From assembly GCA_002438605.1 (NCBI GenBank), contig DJPR01000012.1, forward strand, positions 41,142 through 105,141: a DNA stretch of 64,000 bases. The letters are read 5' to 3'. Positions 48,225 to 58,538 of this stretch are shown one piece after another. This stretch comes from Ruminococcus sp. UBA6407. GTDB lineage: Bacteria > Bacillota > Clostridia > Oscillospirales > Ruminococcaceae. Position 1 is the stretch's first letter, and each line of letters begins with the position of its first letter. The position numbers and the translations under genes are program-made. The notes under the pieces were generated by a model. The model was given only the letters and a program-made list of their open reading frames with translations. It was not told the DNA's origin and made no database searches.

Positions 48225-49818
48225 ATATTTGCCATTCTTCACAAAGTTTATTGATTTTATCAGCCAGTTTACGCATATCTGCATTTGCTCTGCCGTCACT
48301 TTCCTTTATCAATCTGTAAAGCTTGTCAGAAGCATTAAGCAGCTCGTTGAAAGCAGGATTGCAGTTTGCATTTTTCTTTCTTTCAGGCAGCAGCTTTGGT
48401 TTAGCGTCATATGTTATTTCATTTGAAATCATATCAAATTCAGCACCGCTGAATGGTGCATAAGTATCCAAACCAAGCTCATCATGAAGTCTTTCCGCAA
48501 GTGCATCGGCAGCATCAGAATCACCGTGATTAATAAACACTTTTTTCGGTGAATGAACAGCCTTAATCCATTTCAGAAGTCCGTTCAGATCAGCGTGACC
48601 GCTGATTCCGGGCAGCTGTTTTATTTCAGCGGCAACATAAACGGTTTCACCAAAAAGCTTAACCTTTTTTGCACCTTCAATAAGACTGCGGCCTAAAGTA
48701 TTTACAGCCTGATAGCCTACAAACAGAATTGTGTTTTCAGGTTTCCAGAGATTGTGCTTTAAATGGTGTTTGATACGTCCGGCTTCACACATACCGCTTG
48801 CTGAAATAATAACCTTCGGACGATTGTCGTTGTTGATTTCTCTTGAATCATCACTTGTTACAGAGGTTATAAGTCCTTTAAATCCGATTGGATTAATACC
48901 TTTTCTCACATATTCAAGAGCCTCGTCATCAAAACAGCTTTCACGATTATTTATAAATATGTTGGTTGCTTCAATTGCAAGCGGACTGTCAACGTATACA
49001 GGGAAATCATCATGTCCGTTTATGAGTGAATCCTCTTTGATTTTCCTGATAAAGTACAGCATTTCCTGAGTTCTGCCGACTGCAAATGACGGTATGATTA
49101 CACTTCCGCCTCTGTCAAAGGTCGTTTGCAGAATTTTAGTAAGTGATGTAACATAATCGGCAGGCTTATCATGGATACGAGTACCATAGGTTGACTCCAT
49201 AACCACATAATCAGCTTCATTTATATACTGAGGGTCACGAATAAGCGGCTGATTTGTATTTCCTATATCGCCTGAGAAAACAATTTTTCTTGTTTCACCG
49301 TTTTCTGTAAGTGTAATTTCAATACTTGATGAACCAAGAAGATGACCTGCATCTATAAATTTAATTGTAATGCCGTCAAAAAGATTGACTACTTCATTAT
49401 ATTTGTGAGGTACAAAACAGCTTACCGCACCGATAGCGTCATCCATAGTGTAAAGCGGAACAAATTTCTTTTCGCCTTTACGTTCACCCTTACGATTTCG
49501 CCATTCAGCTTCAAACTCCTGAATATGAGCACTGTCACGAAGCATTACTTCACAAAGATTTGCGGTAGCCGTAGTTGAATGAATTTGACCTGTAAATCCT
49601 CCTGCATATAATAATGGCAGCAATCCTGAATGGTCAATATGAGCATGAGTCAGCAAAACGAAGTCTATATCTGCCGGTGCAACAGGGATAGGAACGTTTT
49701 CATAAACGTCCTCGCCTTGTTCCATGCCGAAGTCAACGAGGAATTTTTTTCCGCAGGCTTCAACAAAAGTGCAGCTTCCTGTGACTTCGTGTGTAGCTCC
49801 GATAAAAGTAAGTTTCAT
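48223..49818 (-). CDS. MBL-fold beta-CASP RNA-processing nuclease
   Basis: A 531-residue metallo-beta-lactamase fold hydrolase. The metal site motif THAHIDHSG is complete (about residue 57), with further ligands in DAGHLLGS and FSGDIGN. A beta-CASP insert follows (YVDSPLAIEAT, ISASGMCEAGRIKHHL) and then INHGDSDAA. These are features of the CPSF-like RNase group. AAGGAGG precedes the ATG. It is a single gene. The RNA substrates cannot be read from sequence. Confidence 0.92.
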   Translation of the reverse strand: MKLTFIGATHEVTGSCTFVEACGKKFLVDFGMEQGEDVYENVPIPVAPADIDFVLLTHAHIDHSGLLPLLYAGGFTGQIHSTTATANLCEVMLRDSAHIQEFEAEWRNRKGERKGEKKFVPLYTMDDAIGAVSCFVPHKYNEVVNLFDGITIKFIDAGHLLGSSSIEITLTENGETRKIVFSGDIGNTNQPLIRDPQYINEADYVVMESTYGTRIHDKPADYVTSLTKILQTTFDRGGSVIIPSFAVGRTQEMLYFIRKIKEDSLINGHDDFPVYVDSPLAIEATNIFINNRESCFDDEALEYVRKGINPIGFKGLITSVTSDDSREINNDNRPKVIISASGMCEAGRIKHHLKHNLWKPENTILFVGYQAVNTLGRSLIEGAKKVKLFGETVYVAAEIKQLPGISGHADLNGLLKWIKAVHSPKKVFINHGDSDAADALAERLHDELGLDTYAPFSGAEFDMISNEITYDAKPKLLPERKKNANCNPAFNELLNASDKLYRLIKESDGRANADMRKLADKINKLCEEWQI

Positions 49819-49975
49819 AAGCAGCCTCCTTGAAATGCAATAGATGATTATTAATGATTAATTATTATTATGTACATAGCTGTATTATCTTAATTTAAAA
49901 TTATTATATCATATTTTCACAAATTTGTCTATACTGTTTTCAAAAAAATAGTAGGAATTTTCATAATTATATGTA

Positions 49976-50004
49976 TTGACATGGATTTCATGTAATTGTA
50001 TAAT
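49976..50004 (+). promoter_or_regulatory. Promoter of the C_GCAxxG_C_C gene
   Basis: TTGACA, 17-base spacer, TATAAT. Confidence 0.8.
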
Positions 50005-50040
50005 TAGGGCAAAGCCGTATATTTCAGGAGGGTTTTTAAA

Positions 50041-50448
50041 ATGGAAAACAGAATAAATAAAGCAAAGGAAATACATAATAAGGGCGGAAATTGCTGTCAG
50101 GCAGTTGTCTGTGCTTTTGCTGATCTGCTCAATAAGGACGAAGAAACACTTTACTCTGCTGCGGAGGGATTTGGTCTTGGCATGGGCAATATGAATTGTA
50201 CCTGCGGTGCGGTTTCCGGAATGGTAATGCTTGCCGGACTTAAAAACAGCAGCGGCAGCACAGATGCAGGAAGCACCAAAAGAGAAACATACAAAATTGC
50301 TGCTGAGATGACTGACGAGTTTAAAAAAGAGGTCGGAACAGTTATATGCAGTGAAATAAAAGGGGTAAACAGCGGCAAATGTCTGAAAAGCTGCTCCGAT
50401 TGCATAGCTGAATGTGTTAAAATTGCCGAAAAAAAGATTTTTGGCTGA
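50041..50448 (+). CDS. C_GCAxxG_C_C family protein
   Basis: A 135-residue cysteine-rich redox-type protein. GNCCQAVVCAF near residue 18, the CTCGAVSGMVML motif (GCAxxG region) and the C-terminal CSDCIAEC are the conserved cysteines. Family members are redox-active or bind a cluster; the role is not established. A GGAGGG site precedes the ATG. It is a single gene upstream of the str operon. The membrane-like frame on the opposite strand is an artefact. Confidence 0.87.
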   Translation: MENRINKAKEIHNKGGNCCQAVVCAFADLLNKDEETLYSAAEGFGLGMGNMNCTCGAVSGMVMLAGLKNSSGSTDAGSTKRETYKIAAEMTDEFKKEVGTVICSEIKGVNSGKCLKSCSDCIAECVKIAEKKIFG

Positions 50449-50475
50449 ATTTCGGCTTTTTTTCAAAGAAAGCTA

Positions 50476-50504
50476 TTGACAAATTGAAATTGGTAAGATA
50501 TAAT
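50476..50504 (+). promoter_or_regulatory. Promoter of the str operon
   Basis: TTGACA, 17-base spacer, TATAAT, 58 bases before rpsL. Confidence 0.85.
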
Positions 50505-50561
50505 ATTATGGTGTGCTAATGTAATGATATTAGTGCAACTATACAGAAAAGGAGGAAAAAT

Positions 50562-50981
50562 ATGCCTACATTTAATCAGCTGGTTCGTAAGGGTAGAAAG
50601 GTTCAGGAGGACAAGTCTACAGCTCCTGCTCTCCAGAAGGGCTATAACGCTAAGAAGAAGAAGCAGATCGATTTAAGCTCACCTCAGAAAAGAGGAGTTT
50701 GTACTGCTGTAAGAACTGCTACTCCTAAGAAGCCAAACTCAGCTATGAGAAAGATTGCCAGAGTTAAGCTTACAAACGGTTATGAAGTTACTTCATATAT
50801 TCCGGGTATCGGTCATAACCTTCAGGAACACAGCGTTGTACTTATCAGAGGCGGAAGAGTTAAGGACCTCCCTGGTGTGCGTTACCACATCATCAGAGGT
50901 ACACTTGATGCTCAGGGCGTTGCCAACAGACTTCAGGCTCGTTCAAAGTACGGTGCTAAGAGACCTAAGGCTGGTAAGTAA
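50562..50981 (+). CDS. rpsL: Ribosomal protein S12
   Basis: The 139-residue 30S protein at the decoding centre. [10 protein letters not shown] and [20 protein letters not shown] contain the lysines whose changes give streptomycin resistance; both are wild type. AAAGGAGG precedes the ATG. First gene of the str operon. Confidence 0.98.
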   Translation: MPTFNQLVRKGRKVQEDKSTAPALQKGYNAKKKKQIDLSSPQKRGVCTAVRTATPKKPNSAMRKIARVKLTNGYEVTSYIPGIGHNLQEHSVVLIRGGRVKDLPGVRYHIIRGTLDAQGVANRLQARSKYGAKRPKAGK

Positions 50982-51176
50982 TTAAAACTTGCTGCTAAAA
51001 CATTTTAAACAATAGGATAACTACTACCACAAGATAAATGTGGAGATTTATATATAAGTAAATCCTCTGCATTGGTCTTGACGTGCTGATCGGTGAAGCT
51101 TAGTCGCAAAATCGACAGTAATCGATCGGTACGAGTACCTATGAATTCATGAATCTATGTGAAGGAGGGAAGCGAA
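50982..51176 (+). promoter_or_regulatory. Structured rpsL-rpsG spacer, candidate ribosomal protein leader
   Basis: A 195-base gap in an otherwise tight operon. The plus strand folds into CCACA/TGTGG (51027-51043), GAG-ATTTA/TAAAT-CCTC (51043-51067), GATCG/CGATC (51088-51127) enclosing GTCG/CGAC (51103-51116), and GGTA-CGAG-TACC (51128-51139). In Escherichia coli the S12-S7 spacer binds S7 for autoregulation; a similar role here is inference. No open frame is seen in it. Confidence 0.55.
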
Positions 51177-51647
51177 ATGCCAAGAAGAGGTAATATCGCA
51201 AAGCGTGATGTATTGCAGGATCCTGTTTACAATTCAAAGCTTGTAACAAGACTTATCAACAATATAATGCTTGATGGTAAAAAGGGTGTTGCTCAGAAAA
51301 TTGTTTACGGTGCATTCGACATCGTTGCAGAAAAGACAGGCAAGGAAGCTCTTGAGGTTTTCGAACAGGCAATGGAAAATATTATGCCTGTACTTGAGGT
51401 AAAGGCTCGCCGTTTAGGTGGTGCTACTTACCAGGTTCCAATGGAGGTTAGACCTGAAAGACGTCAGACACTCGGTCTTAGATGGATCACTAAATACTCC
51501 AGAGAAAGAAACGAAAAAACAATGAAGGAAAGACTTGCCGGTGAAATTCTTGACGCTCTTAACGGTACAGGCGGTGCTTGCAAGAAGCGTGATGATACTC
51601 ACAAGATGGCAGAAGCAAACAAGGCGTTTGCTCACTACCGCTGGTAG
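51177..51647 (+). CDS. rpsG: Ribosomal protein S7
   Basis: The 156-residue 30S assembly protein that binds the 3' major domain of 16S r[28 protein letters not shown] ([13 protein letters not shown]) and the C-terminal AFAHYRW end are typical. The start at 51177 has GGAGGG upstream; the ATG six codons earlier would overlap that site. Confidence 0.98.
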   Translation: MPRRGNIAKRDVLQDPVYNSKLVTRLINNIMLDGKKGVAQKIVYGAFDIVAEKTGKEALEVFEQAMENIMPVLEVKARRLGGATYQVPMEVRPERRQTLGLRWITKYSRERNEKTMKERLAGEILDALNGTGGACKKRDDTHKMAEANKAFAHYRW

Positions 51648-51686
51648 TCAGAGTCTTGGACTTCTGCTTGAATAAGGAGGATTATT

Positions 51687-53771
51687 ATGTCAAGAGACTG
51701 TTCACTTGAACAAACAAGAAATATCGGCATAATGGCCCACATTGACGCAGGTAAAACAACTACTACTGAGCGTATCCTTTTCTATACAGGTGTAAACCAT
51801 AAGATCGGTGAAACTCATGAGGGTTCTGCAACAATGGACTGGATGGAGCAGGAACAGGAAAGAGGTATTACAATTACTTCTGCTGCTACTACTGCATACT
51901 GGGCTGGTCACAGACTTAACATTATCGATACACCGGGACACGTTGACTTCACTGTTGAGGTTGAACGTTCACTCAGAGTTCTCGATGGTTCTGTAACTGT
52001 TTTCTGCGCTAAGGGCGGTGTTGAACCACAGTCTGAAACTGTATGGCGTCAGGCTGATAATTATAAAGTACCTAGAATGGCTTATGTAAATAAGATGGAT
52101 ATTATGGGTGCTAACTTCTATCGTGTTGTTGAAATGATGCACGACAGACTTAAATGTAATGCTGTTCCGATTCAGCTCCCAATCGGTGCTGAGGACGATT
52201 TCAAGGGTATTGTTGACCTCGTTGAAATGAAGGCTTACGTTTACTATGATGATCTTGGAAAGGACATCAGAGTAGAAGAAATTCCTGCTGATATGGCTGA
52301 AAAGGTTGAAGAATACCGTCAGGCACTTCTTGAACACGTTGCTGAGCAGGATGATGAACTTATGGAAAAGTATTTCGCAGGTGAAGAACTCACTATCGAC
52401 GAAATCAAGAAGTGTATCCGTAAGTCAACAATTGCAAATAAAATGGTACCTGTTACTTGCGGTACTTCATATAAGAATAAGGGCGTTCAGAAGCTTCTTG
52501 ATGCTATTATCGACTATATGCCTTCACCATTGGATATTCCGCCTATCAAGGGCGTAAATCCTGATACAAATGAAGAAGTTGAAAGACCGGCATCAGATGA
52601 TGAGCCGTTTGCAGCTCTTGCATTTAAGATTGCTACAGACCCATTCGTAGGTAAGCTTTGTTTCTTCAGAGTTTATTCAGGTTCTGTAAATCAGGGCGAC
52701 TCAGTTCTTAATGCTACTAAGGATACAAGAGAAAGATTTGGACGTATCGTTCAGATGCACTCAAATCAGAGAAAAGAAATCACAACTGTTTATGCAGGTG
52801 ATATTGCTGCTGCTGTTGGTCTTAAGAACACAACAACAGGTGATACACTTTGTGATGAAAAACACCCTGTAATTCTTGAATCCATGGAATTCCCGGAACC
52901 TGTTATCCAGCTTGCTATTGAGCCAAAGACTAAGGCTGGTCAGGAAAAGATGGGTATTGCTCTTGGCAAGCTTGCTGAAGAAGACCCGACTTTCAAGACT
53001 TGGACAGATGAAGAAACAGGTCAGACAATTATCGCAGGTATGGGCGAGCTCCACCTTGATATCATTGTTGACAGACTTCTTCGTGAGTTTAAGGTAGAAG
53101 CAAACGTTGGTGCTCCACAGGTTGCATATAAGGAAACAATCAAGGGTGAAGCTGACATCGACTACAAGTACAAGAAACAGTCAGGTGGTTCAGGTCAGTA
53201 CGGTCACGTTAAGATTCGTGTTTCACCTAATGAATCAGGTAAGGGCTACGAGTTCAAGAACTCTGTTGTCGGCGGTTCAATTCCTAAGGAATATATTCCT
53301 GCTGTTGATGCCGGTATTCAGGGTGCTACAAAGGCCGGTATTCTTGCAGGCTACGAAGTTGTAGACGTTAAGGTTGAGCTTTATGACGGATCATATCATG
53401 AAGTTGACTCTTCTGAAATGGCATTTAAGATTGCAGGTTCTATTGCATTCAAGGAAGCTATGAAGCAGGCTCAGCCAATCCTTATGGAACCAATCATGAA
53501 GGTTTCTGTAATTGTTCCTGATGATTATACCGGTACTGTTATCGGTGACCTCAGTTCACGCCGTGGACAGATTCAGGGTCAGGAAACAAGAACAGGTGCT
53601 GTTCAGATTGATGCTCTTGTTCCGCTTTCAGAAATGTTCGGATATACAAGCGATCTTCGTTCAAATACTCAGGGTCGTGGTCAGTATACAATGGAACCGC
53701 ACAGCTATCTTGAAGTTCCAAAGAATATCGCTGAAAAGATCATGAGCTCAAGAAATAAGAAAAATGACTAA
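51687..53771 (+). CDS. fusA: Elongation factor G
   Basis: The 694-residue translocation GTPase. G1 is [13 protein letters not shown]2 lies in [12 protein letters not shown]3 is DTPGHVDF and G4 is NKMDIMG. All five domains are present in normal length, ending in the domain V pattern. TAAGGAGG precedes the ATG. A hairpin and a separate tuf promoter follow. Confidence 0.98.
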   Translation: MSRDCSLEQTRNIGIMAHIDAGKTTTTERILFYTGVNHKIGETHEGSATMDWMEQEQERGITITSAATTAYWAGHRLNIIDTPGHVDFTVEVERSLRVLDGSVTVFCAKGGVEPQSETVWRQADNYKVPRMAYVNKMDIMGANFYRVVEMMHDRLKCNAVPIQLPIGAEDDFKGIVDLVEMKAYVYYDDLGKDIRVEEIPADMAEKVEEYRQALLEHVAEQDDELMEKYFAGEELTIDEIKKCIRKSTIANKMVPVTCGTSYKNKGVQKLLDAIIDYMPSPLDIPPIKGVNPDTNEEVERPASDDEPFAALAFKIATDPFVGKLCFFRVYSGSVNQGDSVLNATKDTRERFGRIVQMHSNQRKEITTVYAGDIAAAVGLKNTTTGDTLCDEKHPVILESMEFPEPVIQLAIEPKTKAGQEKMGIALGKLAEEDPTFKTWTDEETGQTIIAGMGELHLDIIVDRLLREFKVEANVGAPQVAYKETIKGEADIDYKYKKQSGGSGQYGHVKIRVSPNESGKGYEFKNSVVGGSIPKEYIPAVDAGIQGATKAGILAGYEVVDVKVELYDGSYHEVDSSEMAFKIAGSIAFKEAMKQAQPILMEPIMKVSVIVPDDYTGTVIGDLSSRRGQIQGQETRTGAVQIDALVPLSEMFGYTSDLRSNTQGRGQYTMEPHSYLEVPKNIAEKIMSSRNKKND

Positions 53772-53786
53772 TTTCATAAATTTGAT

Positions 53787-53814
53787 GTTTTGAGGATAAT
53801 TTTTTCCTCAAAAC
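53787..53814 (+). other. Hairpin between fusA and tuf
   Basis: Perfect stem GTTTTGAGGA/TCCTCAAAAC with an eight-base T-rich loop. No T run follows, and the tuf promoter begins two bases later. Confidence 0.65.
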
Positions 53815-53816
53815 AC

Positions 53817-53845
53817 TTGAATTTATTCAGTGTATCTGTTATAAT
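53817..53845 (+). promoter_or_regulatory. Internal promoter of tuf
   Basis: TTGAAT, 17-base spacer, TATAAT with an extended TGT. It lets tuf be transcribed independently of the str operon. Confidence 0.8.
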
Positions 53846-53889
53846 TAACTTATTCAGATTTATAATCTAATTTAAGGAGGAAATTTCCA

Positions 53890-55089
53890 ATGGCAAAGGC
53901 TAAATTTGAAAGAACTAAACCACATGTAAACATTGGTACTATCGGACACGTTGACCATGGTAAGACAACTCTTACTGCTGCTATCACAAAGACTCTCGCT
54001 TTAAAGGGTCAGGCTCAGTATGAAGCTTATGATATGATTGATAAGGCTCCGGAAGAGAGAGAGCGTGGTATCACAATTAATACAGCACACGTTGAGTATG
54101 AAACAGATAAGCGTCACTACGCTCACGTTGACTGCCCAGGACATGCTGACTACGTTAAGAACATGATCACAGGTGCTGCTCAGATGGATGGTGCTATCCT
54201 CGTTGTTGCTGCTTCTGATGGTCCTATGGCTCAGACAAGAGAGCATATCCTTCTTGCTCGTCAGGTTGGCGTTCCAGCTATCGTTGTATTCATGAACAAG
54301 GCTGACCAGGTTGATGATCCTGAGCTTCTCGAACTCGTTGAAATGGATATCAGAGATCTTCTCTCATCATATGACTTCCCTGGCGATGATACACCAATCA
54401 TCATCGGTTCTGCTCTTGCAGCTCTCGAAGCTCCAGACGATATCACAAACGAAGCTTACAAGCCAATCCTTGATCTTATGGATGCTGTTGACAGCTTCAT
54501 TCCAAGCCCAGAGCGTGATGAAAACAAGCCATTCCTTATGCCTATCGAAGATACTATGACAATTTCAGGTCGTGGTACTGTTGTTACAGGTAGAGTTGAA
54601 AGAGGAAAGCTCAACGTTAACGAAACAGTTGAAATCGTTGGTCTTTCTGATGAAAAGCAGTCAACAGTTGTTACAGGTATCGAAATGTTCCGTAAGACTC
54701 TTGATTTTGCTGAAGCTGGTGACAACATCGGTGCTCTTCTCCGTGGTATCACAAGAGATCAGGTTGAAAGAGGACAGGTTCTTTGTAAGCCGGGTTCAAT
54801 CCACCCTTACAGAAAGTTCAAGGGTCAGGTTTACGTTCTTAAGAAGGAAGAAGGCGGACGTCATACTCCTTTCTTTAACAACTACAGACCACAGTTCTAT
54901 TTCAGAACTACAGACGTTACAGGTATCGTTACACTTCCTGCTGATGTTCAGATGTGTACACCTGGTGATAACGTAACAATGGATGTTGAGCTTATCACTC
55001 CAATCGCTATTGAAGAAGGACTTCGTTTTGCTATCCGTGAAGGCGGCAGAACAGTTGGTTCAGGCGTTGTTACAGCTATTAACGAATAA
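53890..55089 (+). CDS. tuf: Elongation factor Tu
   Basis: The 399-residue GTPase that delivers aminoacyl-tRNA. G1 is [11 protein letters not shown]2 is [10 protein letters not shown]3 is DCPGHADYV and G4 is NKAD. Codon use is strongly biased to the preferred set, as expected for the most expressed gene. TAAGGAGG precedes the ATG, and a perfect terminator follows. Confidence 0.98.
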   Translation: MAKAKFERTKPHVNIGTIGHVDHGKTTLTAAITKTLALKGQAQYEAYDMIDKAPEERERGITINTAHVEYETDKRHYAHVDCPGHADYVKNMITGAAQMDGAILVVAASDGPMAQTREHILLARQVGVPAIVVFMNKADQVDDPELLELVEMDIRDLLSSYDFPGDDTPIIIGSALAALEAPDDITNEAYKPILDLMDAVDSFIPSPERDENKPFLMPIEDTMTISGRGTVVTGRVERGKLNVNETVEIVGLSDEKQSTVVTGIEMFRKTLDFAEAGDNIGALLRGITRDQVERGQVLCKPGSIHPYRKFKGQVYVLKKEEGGRHTPFFNNYRPQFYFRTTDVTGIVTLPADVQMCTPGDNVTMDVELITPIAIEEGLRFAIREGGRTVGSGVVTAINE

Positions 55090-55108
55090 TTTATATTTTA
55101 TTCATATA

Positions 55109-55143
55109 AAAAGGCATTCCAAGCAAGGAATGCCTTTTATTTT
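55109..55143 (+). terminator. Terminator of tuf
   Basis: AAAAGGCATTCC pairs with GGAATGCCTTTT around a six-base loop and is followed by ATTTTTT. Confidence 0.9.
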
Positions 55144-55193
55144 TTAGTACATTATAATGTTTAAACTATAGCATTTTGTTGTATTGCTATAAA

Positions 55194-55228
55194 TCAGGCA
55201 GCATCACAAGTAATGTAATGCTGCCTGA
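55194..55228 (-). terminator. Hairpin after the zinc-finger membrane protein gene
   Basis: TCAGGCAGCAT pairs with ATGCTGCCTGA, directly after the stop of the minus-strand gene. The T run is weak. Stem and part of the loop match the hairpin after hcp at 1730-1762. Confidence 0.6.
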
Positions 55229-55232
55229 AAAA

Positions 55233-56237
55233 TTATCCGAAACAAATAATTAAAAGCCAACTGAAACCAAAGTAAACACATAAGCTTAAAATTGCTGTAA
55301 TGATAATATTTGCTGTACTGGTGCCGCCGGCTGAATTAAGGGCAAGATTAATCGGCATTTTTCCATGCTGATTTTTAATCCTTTTTATAGATTTTATAGT
55401 AAATTTATAATAAAGCCAGTTACCAAAGAAACACATTAGAAATTTAAACAAATAACCCAAAGCGGTACATATATAATCTGCATTTTCAATGGTTTGCTGA
55501 TATGGTTCAAAAAAACTAATCATACGTTGATATATTTCTTGAATTTCTGCTCCGCTAAATAAGGAACTGTTAAAAAGACCTTCAGCAGAAGCTGTGTCAA
55601 AGTTTTCTATTATGGCAATTATTGACCCCGGAACTTTTAGGATTATGGAGATAATCATGGTAAGTATAGCCATAAACCACATTTTACGGTTTGCAAAATA
55701 AAACTGAGGGAAAAAGAAACAGGTTATATTTAAAGAAATTTTGCTGCCTACTTCCTTCATTTTCTTAAATAATGGCAAATAATAAAGAGTATTTGTATTT
55801 ACAAATTCTGCAACTTCTTCAAGACGTGTACCGTCAAATTCTTCATCAGGATTAAACCCAAAATATTTTTGAGTAGAGTCGAATTCTGAAAAAAATTCTT
55901 TGAGGTCTGCGTCACTGTTGACGGAATTACTTTTTTTCAGTTCCTTGCCGCAGTTTATGCAGTTTGTTGAATTTTTATCATTTTTAGCAAGACAGTTTTT
56001 GCATATAATTTTGTTTTCGGATTCACGAATTAAATCAGCAGGTGTTTTTTCAGTTTCGATTTGAATTGAACGCTGCCAGCTTTCCCCCTTTTCATGAAGT
56101 TCATTATTGATGCAAGCTCCGTTCTGCTTGTAACAATCTCTATGATATGGCGTTCCGCATTCAGGGCAAACAACTACATCGTCGCCTTGCTGAAATTCCT
56201 TATTGCAGCAGATACATTTTTCACCAATATAATTCAT
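55233..56237 (-). CDS. Zinc-finger membrane protein (RING-like plus zinc ribbon, DUF2628-like)
   Basis: A 334-residue protein with two cytoplasmic metal-binding motifs and a membrane part. Residues 1-60 hold a RING-like finger (CICCNKEF, VVCPECGTPYHRDCY). A zinc ribbon follows (ICKNCLAKN, NCINCGKEL). About four hydrophobic segments fill the second half, with FFFPQFYFANRKMW as a DUF2628-like signature. The start at 56237 is fixed by GGAGG. It is a single gene, and its role is unknown. RING-like folds in bacteria do not imply ubiquitin ligase activity. Confidence 0.75.
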   Translation of the reverse strand: MNYIGEKCICCNKEFQQGDDVVVCPECGTPYHRDCYKQNGACINNELHEKGESWQRSIQIETEKTPADLIRESENKIICKNCLAKNDKNSTNCINCGKELKKSNSVNSDADLKEFFSEFDSTQKYFGFNPDEEFDGTRLEEVAEFVNTNTLYYLPLFKKMKEVGSKISLNITCFFFPQFYFANRKMWFMAILTMIISIILKVPGSIIAIIENFDTASAEGLFNSSLFSGAEIQEIYQRMISFFEPYQQTIENADYICTALGYLFKFLMCFFGNWLYYKFTIKSIKRIKNQHGKMPINLALNSAGGTSTANIIITAILSLCVYFGFSWLLIICFG

Positions 56238-56367
56238 TTTTTCCTCCATAAATGCTTTATACATCATAATAACAGGTTTTGAATGCTTCAAGTATGATAT
56301 TATCAAAAAATTATGTATGCTTTGTGAAAAACTAATGAAAGTAAGAGAAATGTAATATCACTATAAT

Positions 56368-56397
56368 ATTATATCATTTTATTATATATAAAATCAA
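56368..56397 (-). promoter_or_regulatory. Promoter of the zinc-finger membrane protein gene
   Basis: On the minus strand TTGATT, 18-base spacer, TATAAT. Confidence 0.6.
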
Positions 56398-56504
56398 GAG
56401 AATATAAAAATAATTTCACATAACACTGATGATACTTTTTAATGGTACTCTTTTTAATTTTTGTTTGTTATAATAATAAAATATATTGATTATAAGGAAA
56501 ACTC

Positions 56505-56533
56505 TTGAAATTATTTGCACAAAATGTTATAAT
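56505..56533 (+). promoter_or_regulatory. Promoter of the GH26-GH9 operon
   Basis: TTGAAA, 17-base spacer, TATAAT with extended TGT. It implies a leader of about 160 bases that includes the dispersed repeat. Confidence 0.75.
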
Positions 56534-56593
56534 ATTGTAAATGGAAGAACTCCTATCATTAATTTTAGGTAAAACAAATAATTATGCAAATGA

Positions 56594-56628
56594 AAAAGTC
56601 TTTTGACGTGCTTTGTGCGGTGTTGCCG
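56594..56628. repeat. Dispersed intergenic repeat, centre and right arm
   Basis: AAGTCTTTTGACG followed by TGCTTTGTGCGGTGTTGCC. It lies inside the GH26 leader, so it would be transcribed. Confidence 0.75.
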
Positions 56629-56699
56629 TAAATGTTTTTTGTAATATTGTATGAAACTGTTAGGCAGGTTTTATACAGTGTTTCGTTAAGGAGGCTTAT

Positions 56700-58526
56700 A
56701 TGAATTCAAAAAAAATAAAAAGAATAATGGGCAGCTTATTGGCAGCTGCTTTGACACTTTCTGCTTTCAGCTATAATACCCCTGTAAATTCATTTGTTGA
56801 TGCAGCTGATTCTGTTATAAAAGTGGAATTTGAAAATGGCAAAACAAATGGCGGCAAGATTTATAATGAAACATGGAAAGGCAATACGGCTGAGGACGGC
56901 AGCGGTGAGGACTTTGACCTCACAAATGCTTCAGGAGGTGCATTTTCTTATCTTGACCAAAAGGGTACAACTGTAAGTGTTGATGTTACGGTAGAGGAGG
57001 CAGGTCTTTATGAGTTGTCAATCTGCTATTGTGAGCCTTATGACGCAAATAAAAAGGTTCAGTATCTTAATATCAACGGGGTTAATCAGGGCGAAGTCTG
57101 CTTTATGCACAACCTTACCTTTGAGGAAACATCAGGCGGCATAGTAATGCTTGATGCAGGTGTAAATACTATTGAGCTTGAGGCTTACTGGGGTTACACA
57201 ATGTTTGATTATCTTACAATCAAACCTGCAAATGAAAATATAAAAAATCTTAATCCTACACGTCAGCTGTCAAATCCTAAGGCATCTGAAAGTACAAAAC
57301 GTTTGTATAATTATCTTTGTGATATTTACGGCAATCATATACTTTCAGGACAGCAGGAATACTGTGGTTCTCATAATTATAACCTTTATGCAGACCCCGA
57401 TAACTATATTAAGGATAATGAAGCTGAATTTGATTACCTTATGGAAACTACGGGAAAAATGTGTGCAGTCAGAGGGATAGATTTTCTTAATTATCATTCA
57501 AATCCGTCTTGGGACGATTATGCTGCTGAACGTACTGTTCAGTGGGTGAATGAATATAAGGGAATTGCGGCTGTTTGCTGGCATTGGAGCGTTCCGTCTG
57601 AGGAAGGAAGCGATGAACGCAATTTTTATGTAAAATCAGCAAGTGCAAATTATACTACATTCAGCATTTCAAAGGCTCTGGAGGAGGGAACATGGGAACA
57701 TGAGGTTCTCATGGCAGATATTGAGGAAATCGCAAAGCAGCTAAAAAAACTTAAAGATGCTGATGCTCCTATTCTCTGGCGTCCGCTGCATGAAGCTGAG
57801 GGTGCTTGGTTCTGGTGGGGTGCAGAGGGTCCTGAACCCTGCAAAAAGCTTTACCGTTTGCTTTATGACCAATTGACCAATGTTTATGGAATTGATAATC
57901 TTATTTGGGTATGGACAGGATATACATATCCTACATCATCAGAATGGTATCCGGGTGATGATGTTGTTGATATAGTAGGCTACGATAAGTATAATGCTAA
58001 GGACGGTTTGCCAAATCTGAGTTCAATTTCATCAACCTTCTATAGCCTTGTTCAGAGTACGGAAGGTCAGAAAATGGTTGCGATGTCGGAAAATGATTCA
58101 ATTCCGTCACTTGAAAATCTTTTGAAGGATAAGGCTGGCTGGCTTTATTTCTGTCCATGGTATATGAATTATCTTACAAGTGAACAGAATAATCCTGTTG
58201 AAAACCTCGTCGAGATATATAACAGTGAATATTGTATTACTCTTGATGAACTTCCGGACTTAAAATCTTATCCTATATCAGAGGAACAACCAACAACTTC
58301 AACATCTTCTGAAAGCAAGACCGTACAGGGAGATACAAACTGTGACGGAAATGTTGACATTTCAGATGCAGTTCTTATAAAAAGTTACCTTATAAATTCC
58401 AAGAAGTATAAAATATCATCACAAGGCATTATTAATGGTGATGTTCATGGAAATGGTAACGGTTTAAATGCTCAGGACGCTGTTGCTATTCAGCGTTATA
58501 TATTAGGTATCATTGATAAATTCTAA
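56700..58526 (+). CDS. GH26 beta-mannanase with N-terminal CBM35-like module and dockerin
   Basis: A secreted 608-residue cellulosomal enzyme. After a signal peptide (about 1-36) comes a carbohydrate-binding module resembling CBM35 (VEFENGKTNGG to YWGYTMFDYLTIKPA, about 39-178). The GH26 barrel starts near residue 185. Its acid/base glutamate is in WRPLHEAEGAWFWWG and its nucleophile in VAMSENDSIP, so mannan hydrolysis is likely. A serine/threonine linker leads to a C-terminal dockerin (DTNCDGNVDISD; DVHGNGNGLNAQD). AAGGAGG precedes the ATG. The GH9 gene follows in the same operon with a dockerin of the same type. Confidence 0.93.
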   Translation: MNSKKIKRIMGSLLAAALTLSAFSYNTPVNSFVDAADSVIKVEFENGKTNGGKIYNETWKGNTAEDGSGEDFDLTNASGGAFSYLDQKGTTVSVDVTVEEAGLYELSICYCEPYDANKKVQYLNINGVNQGEVCFMHNLTFEETSGGIVMLDAGVNTIELEAYWGYTMFDYLTIKPANENIKNLNPTRQLSNPKASESTKRLYNYLCDIYGNHILSGQQEYCGSHNYNLYADPDNYIKDNEAEFDYLMETTGKMCAVRGIDFLNYHSNPSWDDYAAERTVQWVNEYKGIAAVCWHWSVPSEEGSDERNFYVKSASANYTTFSISKALEEGTWEHEVLMADIEEIAKQLKKLKDADAPILWRPLHEAEGAWFWWGAEGPEPCKKLYRLLYDQLTNVYGIDNLIWVWTGYTYPTSSEWYPGDDVVDIVGYDKYNAKDGLPNLSSISSTFYSLVQSTEGQKMVAMSENDSIPSLENLLKDKAGWLYFCPWYMNYLTSEQNNPVENLVEIYNSEYCITLDELPDLKSYPISEEQPTTSTSSESKTVQGDTNCDGNVDISDAVLIKSYLINSKKYKISSQGIINGDVHGNGNGLNAQDAVAIQRYILGIIDKF

Positions 58527-58538
58527 GGGAGGATAACA

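Larger units (their letters stand above)
56238..56699. other. Spacer of 462 bases between divergent genes
   Basis: Very AT-rich. It holds a minus-strand promoter (56368-56397), a plus-strand promoter (56505-56533), a dispersed repeat (56594-56628) and a degenerate second arm near 56661-56690. No gene is seen. Confidence 0.6.

Noticed and set aside
49909..50466. 185-codon minus-strand frame over the C_GCAxxG_C_C gene
   Set aside because: The opposite strand has a promoter, a GGAGGG site and conserved cysteine motifs; this frame has none.
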